Assembly (NCBI RefSeq): GCF_011386835.1
Contig: NC_088809.1
Location: 22,141,067-22,205,066 of the forward strand
DNA length: 64,000 nt
Reading direction: 5' to 3'
Source of the DNA: Chrysemys picta bellii
Taxonomy: Eukaryota; Chordata; Testudines; Emydidae
Under the pieces are notes generated by a model. That model did no database searches. It saw only the letters and a program-made list of their open reading frames with translations, and was not told the origin of the DNA. The translations under genes and the position numbers were made by a program. This document shows, piece after piece, positions 56,715 through 64,000 of this stretch (position 1 is the stretch's first letter; the number at the start of each line of letters is the position of its first letter).

Positions 56715-57700
56715 TGTGTACAGAAGCCAAAATTCAGCTGATTAGTAGACACAAAATAGGACTGCTGAGACAAGTAGCAAGTACCTATTGCACTTCCAAG
56801 TGGTCAGACAAGGGAATAACATTCAAAGTCTAACACATACAGCGTTGGTATAAGAACAGCTGCACAAAGGACACAGGAGGACTGTAGCAACAATAGGCCT
56901 ATCTTTAGGAGTGGAAGCCATCCAACCGAAGAGCGACGCTGGGAAAGAGCAAAGAAAATACCCTCCCCAACCTAACAAACATTGATAAGAATGTACTACG
57001 TGAGCCTTGAGCTGTTCTACATAAATTCAGTTCCACTAGAGGGAGCTACACTCCAAGATTCTTGTAGGACTCACTAGAAATGCGCCGCTGACTAGCTTCT
57101 CCCCTGGATTACACTCTGAGTTATGGTACGAATAAGCAAACATGTTTATTTGCAAACATGCAAAGCAGTTTTAAGAACTACAGCTTCAGTTTGCTTTAAC
57201 GCTTCTCCCAAGAATCTATTTTCTTTAATTTACACTTTGAAATGTTCTCGACACAGGCTGGGAAGGAGGGAAGTTTCAACTGTGAGGGAAATCTGGAAGA
57301 TTTTAGGGCCAAACCTTCAACTGGTTGTAAACGGATGTAGCCCCATTGACTTCACTGGCCTGGAAGAGCATTTTTTAAGTCACATTAAGCATCTCTGCCT
57401 GCTTTCTTTTCTTTGCAAGCTACAGGGCCTGGAACATGGGGCACGGCAAGGAGTGAGATATGGTGCAGTGTGGTGCAAGCTGTCGTTTTACAAGTACATA
57501 GGTAGAGGCATGAACAAGGACATCAAGCCCCTTCACAAAAATGTACTACAGGTGCTATTAGCTGGAAGCTATTTTGAACAAGAGTATCGGACATCATCCT
57601 ATTACTGCAGCAACGGGCATACATAACAGGGTAGACAGCAAAGAACAAAGCCTTAAAATTCGGTGTGTATGGCTCAAAGCTACTTGTGTAACTAACTCAC
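56715..57700. other. FKBP6 intron 4 sequence
   Basis: No exon or confident repeat. The stretch 57295-57370 (TTTTAGGGCCAAACCTTCAA, CCCCATTGACTTCACTGGCC) resembles half of a common reptile palindromic repeat. Confidence 0.5.
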
Positions 57701-57903
57701 GGTAGTCAAAACAAAGAATTTGTCACATTCAGCCGAGTCTAGAAAGTCCAGAAGCTCCATCTCAAACAAGACTGTGGCATTAGGGGGAATCAAAGGCGGA
57801 CAGCCCAATGCCCCATAGGCATAACTTGGTGTGAAGAGAAATCTTGCCGACTCTCCTTTCTTCATGGTCAGTAGGCCAACCTCCATGCCCTGAAGTGTAA
57901 TCT
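57701..57903 (-). CDS. FKBP6: FKBP6 exon 4 (C-terminal half of FKBP domain)
   Basis: The 203-nt exon encodes EITLQGMEVGLLTMKKGE, then ARFLFTPSYAYGALG, CPPLIPPNATVLFEMEL and LDFLDSAECDKFF. The YAYG..GCPPLIPPN...FE.ELLDF stretch is the hallmark end of an FKBP domain. The cysteine before PPLIPPN and the surrounding sequence match FKBP6 better than FKBP4 or FKBP5. The acceptor is GCCAG at 57905-57904. The donor is ACC/GTGAGT at 57700, leaving a complete codon. Frame phase fits both neighbours. Confidence 0.95.
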
Positions 57904-58134
57904 CTGGCAAAACAAGAAGTGGAACTTTTAAGAAGTGGGCCTCAAAATCCTTAACCTGAAGGACCGATATCTCTTAAAACCTGGTTTGCAAGCTTGAGCT
58001 TTTCCAATTTTCAGCATTTCGGACTGCCAATTCCTAACCAGCAATGACAACTTTATACACATCCAGCAGCACAGCATGCACCCTGGATCACAAAAATGAT
58101 CCACCCATATTCCAGGAGCCTGGCAGACACCAGT

Positions 58135-59032
58135 GTTCAGTCTCAATGTTGATAAATGCAAAGTAATGCACAGTGGAAAACATAATCCCAACTCTACATA
58201 TAAAATGATGGGGTCTAAATTAGCTGTTACCACTCAAGAAAGATCTTGGAGTCATGGTGGAGAGTTCTCGGAGAACATCCGCTCAGTGTGCAGCGGCAGT
58301 CAAAAAAACAAACAGAATGTTGGGAATCATTACGAAAGGGGTAGATAATAAGGCAGAAAATATCATATTGCCTCTATATAAATCCATGGTACGCCCACAT
58401 CTTGAATACTGTGTGCAAAAGTGGTCGTCCCATCTCAAAAAAGATATAATGGAATTGGAAAAGGTTCGGAAAAGGTCAACAAAAATGATTAGGGGGTTGG
58501 GAACGGCTTCCGTATGAGCAGCAATTAATAAGACTGGGACTTTTCAGCTTGGAAAAGAGACGACTAACGGGGGATATGATAGAGGTCTATAAAATCACGA
58601 CTGGTGTGGAGAAAGTAAATAAGGAAGTGTTATTTACTCCTTCTCATAATACAAGAACTAGAGGTCACCAAATGAAATTTAAAGGCAGCAGGTTTAAAAC
58701 AAACAAAAGGAAGTATTTTTTCCACACACAGCACAGTTAACCTGTGGAACCCCTTGCCAGAAGATGTTGCGAAGGAAAAGATTTTAACAGGGTTCAAAAA
58801 AGAACTAGATAAGTTCATGGAGGATAGGTCCATCAATGGCTATGAGCCAGGATGGGCAGGGATGGTGTCCCTAGGCCTAGCCTCTGTTTGCCAGAAGCTG
58901 GGAATGGATCACTTGACGATTACCTGTTCTGTTCATTCCCTCTGGGGCACCTGGCACTGGTTGCTGTCAGAAGACAGAATATTGGGCTAGATGGACCTTT
59001 GGTCTGACCCAATATGGCCGTTCTTATGTTCT
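58135..59032 (+). mobile_element. CR1-type LINE 3' fragment in FKBP6 intron 3
   Basis: Frames give [80 protein letters not shown] and [20 protein letters not shown], the RT-to-C-terminus region of a CR1 subfamily. It ends GGTCTGACCCAATATGGCCG, TTCTTATGTTC, the 3' end. Frameshifts separate the pieces. It is antisense to FKBP6. Confidence 0.88.
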
Positions 59033-59402
59033 CTGCCTCCAGAGGAACGTAAAGAGTGTTTAAAATATAGCATCAGCTGCAAGGCTCATGTGTTAAGCAA
59101 AATACAGCCAAATTCTACAACTCACAGGTAGCTTATATTGTCCCCTCTGGACCTATTTCCAGGAGGGGAAAACAGCTCTCAGTCATCCCTTCCCCCACAC
59201 CTGGAAGCAAGAGGTAAAGGCGCAGTGGTAGCTTGTAATCTCACAAACAGTAACGCCAACCCTTAGAACATATGACATTACGAAAGCACAAAAGCTCTAC
59301 CAGGCTTTAAGGTATTAACACAGCCACAGCCAGAGGGCTGCAGAAGGGGCAGGGTCCTTATAGCCTTGTACCTTCAGTACTAGTTCTTCAGTCTCGACTT
59401 AC

Positions 59403-59492
59403 CTTCTCCAAGTTTCATGAGCCTAGGATTCCTCCTGTACCAGTTTGTGTCAAAGGGCTTATCCATGTATTCCAGGTACCCAGAATATTTCA
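59403..59492 (-). CDS. FKBP6: FKBP6 exon 3 (FKBP domain)
   Basis: This 90-nt exon is too short to stand out as an open frame. It follows a TTGCAG acceptor and ends at a strong GTAAGT donor. It encodes VKYSGYLEYMDKPFDT followed by NWYRRNPRLMKLGE, the segment of the FKBP fold that carries FxSN-like residues in active family members. Here FDTNWYRRN parallels FDSNYFRKT of human FKBP6. The first two bases complete the valine begun in exon 2 and the last base starts the glutamate completed in exon 4. Confidence 0.93.
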
Positions 59493-59954
59493 CTGCAAGA
59501 GTTCCAATGCAAAGGGAGAAGGGCAGGAGATGTTAGAGAACTTAAGTTACAAAATACTCAAGGAAACTGTCACTTCTTTGGTGATACAACTGCTAACCAC
59601 TCAGACTCTGTACAGTTCTTTTGTTCTGCTTTTCCATGGGCTGCCAAACAGCAGAGGGAGCACAGAGATATCTCTGCCATCAAATAAGTAGTCCAGTGTC
59701 AATTTCACTCAACGCTGCCTACAACTTTTTACAATACAATACAACTCTGTCTACCAGTTTGTCATTTTCTATCTAGCAAAAATGTGTGTGAATTTAGTAC
59801 TGGGAAAAGAAGGACAGATGGAGAGTTCTACAAACACAAATCCTTGATCTATTGGCAGAACAGATACAGCACATACAGCAACAGCTGACACAAAGGAACC
59901 AATTCTCAGGGTTGGGCCCCTTACTCAGAGCTCTGCTGAGATTGTCTCCTATTC

Positions 59955-60260
59955 TCATACATACCACGACGACCGAGAGAGGAAGCCAAACTGGAACAAG
60001 TGCAGAGAAGGACTACTGGGATGACCAGAGGAATGGAAAACCTACCTTACAAGAGGAGACTCAAGGAGCTTGGCTTGTTTAGTCTATCCAAACTAAGGCT
60101 GAGGAAAGATAGGATTGCTCTCCATAAACACATCAGAGAGATAAATACCAGGGAGTTAACTTAAGCACCAATGGGGACACAAGAACAAAGCACATGACTT
60201 GATGCTCAGACATCTGCTGGTAAAAAATACAGCAGTGCACAGATTATTGGAATGCACTGG
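59955..60260 (+). mobile_element. CR1 LINE fragment
   Basis: Translation shows AKLEQVQRRTTGMTRGMENL, PYKRRLKELGLFSLSKLRLR, corresponding to the conserved KLE.VQRR.TKMIRG...LGLFSL segment of CR1. It lies in FKBP6 intron 2 together with the next two fragments. Confidence 0.75.
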
Positions 60261-60284
60261 AGTCAATTTTTTCTTTCAGAAGGT

Positions 60285-60640
60285 GGAGAAAGCTACTGGG
60301 GCGAGGCTGTTCTAGATTTGATTTTGACAAATAGGGAGGAACTGGTTGAGAATTTGGAAGTGGAAGGCAGCTTAAGTGAAAGTAATCATGAAATGACAGA
60401 GTTCATGATTCTAAGGAATAGTAGAAGGGAAAACAGCAGAACAAAGATAATGGATTTCAAGAAGGCTGACTAGCAAACTCAGGACGTTCGTAGGTAAAAG
60501 CCCATGGGAAGCAAGTCTAAGGAGGAAAACAGTTGAAGAGAGTTGGCAGTTTTTCAAAGATATGTTAAGGGGACAAGAGCAAACTATCCCACTGCATAGG
60601 AAAAATAGAAGCATGGCAAGAGACTACCCTGACTTAACCA
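60285..60640 (+). mobile_element. CR1 LINE fragment, endonuclease/RT linker
   Basis: The frame contains [54 protein letters not shown], the end of the CR1 endonuclease domain and start of the linker (LDL.LTN...D.EV.GSL..SDH). It ends in a stop after KKAD. Confidence 0.8.
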
Positions 60641-60849
60641 GGTGATCTGAAATTCAAAAGAGTCCTGCACCAGCACTGGTAGCTACTTCACTGGTGGAGG
60701 TGGGTTTTCTATAGAGCTGGGAGAGCCGCGACTACACAGCCATGTTAAAGCGCTGACGTGAAGACATGCCCTTAGTTTAATAAGTGTATGGAGGAGATCA
60801 TCTGATGAGACTGCCTACAATGGCACACAGCTGATCTGTGACTGCTAAA

Positions 60850-61265
60850 AACAAATATCTCCAAAGTCTGATGATGGGACACTAGATGGGGAGGCTCTGA
60901 GTTACTACAGAGAATTCTTTCCCGGGTGTCTGGCTGGTGGGTCTCACCTACATGCTCAGGGTCTAACGGATCGCCATATTTAGGGTCGGGAAGGAATTTT
61001 CCCATGGGTCAGATTGGCAGAGACCCTGGGGGGTTTTCGCCTTCTTCTGCAGCCTGGGGTACAGCTCACTTGCAGGTTTAAACTAGTGTAAATGGTGGGT
61101 TCTCTGTAACCTGAAGTCTTTAGTCATGATTTGAGGACTTCAGTAACTCAGCCAGAGTTTATGGGTCTATTACAGGGGCGGGTGGGTGAGGTTCTGTAGC
61201 CTGCAATGTGCACGAGGTCAGACTTGATGATCAGGATGGTCCCCTCTGGTTTTCAATCTATGAGT
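60850..61265 (+). mobile_element. CR1 3' untranslated-end fragment
   Basis: TCGGGAAGGAATTTTCCCAT, GGGTCAGATTGGCAGAGACC, and a final CAGACTTGATGATCAGGATG, GTCCCCTCTGGTTTTCAATC, TATGAGTC match the long 3' end of a reptile CR1 subfamily. Confidence 0.8.
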
Positions 61266-61942
61266 CATGTCGCAAGAGGCAAACCACCATCAAACTGAAA
61301 CAGCTTTCAGCCAATACTGACCTAGGCTCAATCTAGTGGTGAAACGCTTCCTGCGTTTCTTAAAAATCAACATGCCTCTTAATTTAATCTATTGTACACC
61401 ACATTTTGATGACAGCACTTGGAACAGAACCTGTTAACTTGTAACTCCCTCTGATTGTCAGCTTCTGGGACAGCAAACAAAAGCTACAAGCAACACTAGA
61501 AGATACTCTCCAGCCAATAAACATCAACTTTCAGTCAAATTTGAGCCTAAACTCTTCCACAATGTACTTTATAAAGAGTAGTCATCTCAGGTTCACAAGC
61601 ATAGTACTTCTGGGCAGCCACAAATACTCGCCAAAAGTACAGATCCTGCAATGAGAGTGAGACCAACCTGTGCAGATCTCATTGCAGGGCTGGGATCAGC
61701 TGACTGAACATGAACCTAATTGAAACCTACAGCTTTCACAAAAGAGGTGGGATTCCTTTTACAGATTTCCTTACGCAATACAACCCATATTTTACTGAGA
61801 CTGATTTTTTTGAAGTAAGCAGCTTAAGAACAGCCTAAACCCGCAGTCCTGAACAAGACATCCTTAAATAAAAATCAAGCACATATGGCAGGGCATATTG
61901 CTCTCTATAGCAAATTACAGTTAAAGCTCTTTTTGGTAACAT

Positions 61943-62240
61943 CTTAGAATCATAGACTACCAGGGTTGGAAGGGACCTCAGGAGGTATCTAGTCCAACCC
62001 CCTGCTCCAAGCAGGACCAATTCCCAACTAAATCATCCCAGCCAGGGCTTTGTCAAGCCTGACCTTAAAAACCTCTAAGGATGGAGATTCCACCACCTCC
62101 CTAGGGAACCCATTCCAGTGCTTCACCACCCTCCTAGTGAAATAGTGTTTCCTAATATCCAACCTAGACCTCCCCAACTGCAACTTGAGACCATTACTCC
62201 TTGTTCTGTCATCAGGTACCACTGAGAACAGTCTAGATCT
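61943..62240 (-). mobile_element. CR1 LINE 3'-end fragment
   Basis: It begins with TAGAATCATAGACTACCAGG, GTTGGAAGGGACCTCAGGAG on the plus strand, the reverse of the CR1 3' tail. Minus-strand translation has [37 protein letters not shown], close to the 10.3-10.9 kb copy. It is truncated at about 62240. Confidence 0.9.
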
Positions 62241-62409
62241 TTGGCATCTCCTGGGAGTCTGCAATAAAACTGAATTCAGATTTGTATATTGTAAGTGTTC
62301 AGAGACATGAAGGGGCCTAGAGAATCCTAGAACAAACCTGATGCATCACCAACTACCTCCATTTATTCACATGTGTGGCAGAGAAGCACAGTCCCCTAGG
62401 GCTAGGACA

Positions 62410-62931
62410 AGATTTCTCAACCCGTGGGCTGCAACCCAAAATTGGGTTACCAGAACATTTCAAAGAGTCGTGCGGCAACTCTTGTGGCTTTGCTCCCCTG
62501 GGGCTGCTCAGCTCCCTGCTCTGGGCATTGCCAACTCTGGGGTTGCAGTGCCACTCTGGTTTGACCCAGATGCCCCTCCATCATAATAGGAGACTGGCCG
62601 GGACAAGTTTGAGTGGCACTACAACCCCATGTACCAGGTTGCAACACCACTCCCACAAACGTGGCCCAGCCAGCCAGGGCCACACCTGAGTGGCACTGCA
62701 ACCCTGGAGGTTGCAACGTCCAAAGCAGGGAGCCGAACCCAGCCAGCCCCGTGGGACCAGAGCTGCAGGAGCCACCACTGCAGGATGAATGCGAGGTGGG
62801 CTCTGGAACCTGCCCCCAGGGCTTCCCCTTGGGGCAGGATCCAACATCCCCCACCAGCCTATTTACTGTATTGCAACAGGCCATCAACAATTACAGATGG
62901 GTCCTGAGCCCAAAAAGGCTGAGAACCAGTG
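62410..62931. repeat. Possible hAT-related dispersed repeat
   Basis: The ends (AAGATTTCTCAACCCGTGGG at 62411 and GGCTGAGAACCAGTGG at 62918) are weakly inverted, and the middle repeats GGTTGCA/CTGCAACCC motifs. Target duplication not found; assignment is tentative. Confidence 0.35.
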
Positions 62932-62939
62932 GTCTACAA

Positions 62940-63071
62940 CAGTGGTTTTCAACCTTTTTTCATTTGTGGATCCCTAAAAAATTTCAAAGGGAGGTGCAGA
63001 CCCCTTTGCAAATCTTAGACACAGCCTGCAGACGTGGGGTCTGTCTGTACACCACAGGTTGAAAACCACTG
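62940..63071. mobile_element. hAT-type MITE, 132 bp, 8-bp target duplication
   Basis: It starts CAGTGGTTTTCAACC and ends GGTTGAAAACCACTG, perfect 15-bp inverted ends. GTCTACAA (62932-62939) and GTCTAGAA (63072-63079) flank it, an 8-bp duplication with one mismatch. It is 148 bp downstream of FKBP6 exon 2 in the intron. Confidence 0.9.
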
Positions 63072-63218
63072 GTCTAGAATACCAGCCACTAAGCAAAAGT
63101 CAAAGTTGTAAAGTGGACGTGGTCAGAAACATTCACTCAGTATAAAAACAAAAACAAACACAGACATGCTCTTTGGTAGATAATCCCAGTAAAAGGCCTC
63201 CAACGAGACCGGTTTTAC

Positions 63219-63336
63219 CTAACACAGAAGCATCCTGGGGCACAATTTCTCCAGCGCCAGCACGGATAACCTCCTTTAACACCCCTCTATCACCAGTAAT
63301 GTCCTGCATGCGTTGGCCCAACCGCTGGTAAGGAGA
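63219..63336 (-). CDS. FKBP6: FKBP6 exon 2 (start of FKBP-type domain)
   Basis: The reading begins SPYQRLGQRMQDITGDRG and continues VLKEVIRAGAGE up to DASVL, which aligns with the N-terminal part of mammalian FKBP6. The acceptor is ATAG and the donor is AG/GTAAAA at 63218. The 118-nt exon starts in phase 0 and ends one base into a codon, which the next exon completes as valine. Because it starts in phase 0, a separate upstream exon must supply the initiator methionine. The internal ATG (63309-63307) lies inside the conserved region and is not a likely start. Confidence 0.93.
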
Positions 63337-63699
63337 CTATGAACGGTAGAAAAAGAACGAGGCCACTTAGCCAGCAGATCTGAACAATGCACTTCTACAT
63401 TATTAAATGAAGATGTCGCAGCTGTAACTAGTTAGAGGGTCTCCGCTCTGAAGGACCCTAAGCCCTGTGCTGAAATCCTGCAGAATATACACAATCCTGC
63501 CTCAAAGCTGTACTGTGACGGCAGCATCTCATGCTCCAGACCCCGTGCAGCGGTTCCGCGGCTGTGACGTTCTTGGATTTCTCACACTGCAACAAACTTT
63601 ATTCACAGCCTAAAATTTAAGGCAAAAACCAGACATGAAAGGGCTAACGTGCGGGGTGTATAATGCAGATTGGCTGACTTTGCAGCATTAGGATTAAAC

Positions 63700-64000
63700 A
63701 CGGTACTTGGACTCTTCACTTTAACCGCAGCCATGGCCCCCCCAATCTCTGGGGCTGGCGTTGGAGGAGCGCCCTGGGAGTTGTGTCCCGGCTCCCCAGA
63801 CACCAGCCCTGCCACACTTCGCTCCGGGCCTGGCACTTTGGTACCACTCCAGTTGGGCGGGTATTAAAACGGGCTGGGCCCCGCGGGGCAATAACCCCGC
63901 GCCCGACCCCAGCCGACCCAGGCAGCGGGTTCCCAGCCCCGCCAGGAGCACCCGGGGCGGATCTGAAACACCCGCCGGCGGCCTTGCCCCGGCCTGGGAC
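63700..64000 (-). promoter_or_regulatory. Probable FKBP6 promoter / exon 1 zone (CpG-rich)
   Basis: The last 150 bases are visibly dense in CpG compared with the AT-rich introns, as expected for the edge of a CpG-island promoter. A minus-strand ATG at 63734 opens MAAVKVKSPST, and phase-0 GT dinucleotides follow it (for example after codon 5 and codon 11). Either could join to SPYQRL of exon 2. Neither donor is strong, so the start is only a candidate. In mammals TRIM50 lies head-to-head upstream of FKBP6; that region is outside this window. Confidence 0.45.

Larger units (their letters stand above)
50421..63336 (-). other. FKBP6: FKBP6 gene, exons 2-8 (gene span; exon 1 unresolved)
   Basis: FKBP6 is a member of the FK506-binding protein family whose prolyl-isomerase domain is thought to be inactive. 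It binds HSP90 through TPR repeats and is needed in germ cells for piRNA-guided transposon silencing and meiosis (family knowledge). Seven exons on the minus strand read continuously with matching splice phases. Exons 2-4 give the FKBP fold (VKYSGYLEYMDKPFDT, then LGCPPLIPPN and ELLDFLD). Exons 5-7 give the TPR region (EREFGNYLFRQ, LLVFLNLSFTYLKLERP, NAKALFRCGQ, KEQPFNHDINNELKKLA). Exon 8 gives the tail (YRDYMDKEKEM). Order and lengths match mammalian FKBP6 closely. Introns hold CR1, Penelope-like and mariner-type insertions, but no exon shows a stop or frameshift, so the gene appears intact. Exon 1 and the true 3' end are unsettled. Confidence 0.95.

Noticed and set aside
50421..64000. FKBP4/FKBP5 or another TPR-FKBP instead of FKBP6
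   Set aside because: There is a single FKBP domain, and residues such as CPPLIPPN, KEQPFNHDINNELKKLA and YRDYMDKEKEM match FKBP6 specifically.

Overview
This window looks like nuclear DNA from a reptile, most probably a turtle. The inference rests on the repeat mix: several CR1 LINE copies, a DIRS-type tyrosine-recombinase retrotransposon, a PIF/Harbinger element with a separate Myb/SANT gene, Penelope-like fragments, hAT and Tc1/mariner MITEs, and a tRNA-headed SINE with a CR1-like tail. There are no operons, ribosome binding sites, CRISPR arrays or long host ORFs. Genes here are split into short exons, so most open frames are chance or lie inside transposons.

The one host gene I can name is FKBP6 (FK506-binding-protein-like, TPR-containing, germline piRNA/meiosis factor). 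It lies on the minus strand in the right-hand 13.5 kb. Seven exons (exons 2 to 8 by comparison with the mammalian gene) can be placed with consensus splice sites and continuous codon phase at 63336-63219, 59492-59403, 57903-57701, 56713-56594, 55413-55219, 54555-54446 and from 50667. Exon 1 is probably in or next to the CpG-rich 63.7-64.0 kb segment but is not resolved. In mammals this gene is in the Williams-Beuren interval. No FZD9-like single-exon frame or other known neighbour is visible within 50 kb downstream.

Region by region. 0.8-3.3 kb: remains of a PIF/Harbinger element, with the transposase C-terminus on plus and the Myb/SANT protein on minus. 4.5-9.8 kb: fairly GC-rich DNA with no recognisable gene. 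9.85-13.17 kb: a nested stack, an older LINE interrupted by a CR1 copy (6-bp duplication) and a solo LTR (5-bp duplication). 13.2-30 kb: unique DNA with MITEs, MIR-like SINEs, a 5S-rRNA-derived segment, Penelope-like copies and one orphan exon-like frame at 28.4 kb. 31-32 kb: decayed CR1. 33.87-39.5 kb: a nearly complete but broken DIRS element (gag, RT, RNase H, tyrosine recombinase, inverted terminal repeats). 39.5-48.6 kb: mostly unique DNA with a 37-bp tandem duplication. 48.58-50.34 kb: a 1.76-kb non-autonomous hAT-like element with a near-perfect 8-bp target duplication, 84 bp beyond the FKBP6 reading-frame stop. 50.4-64 kb: FKBP6, with many retroelement insertions in its introns.

I found no convincing new multi-gene system. 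The observations most worth a second look are the snap-back Penelope-like insertions with degenerate hammerhead-like cores, the precisely readable nested LINE/CR1/LTR stack, the DIRS terminal architecture, and the altered 3' end of FKBP6 beside the hAT-like insertion.
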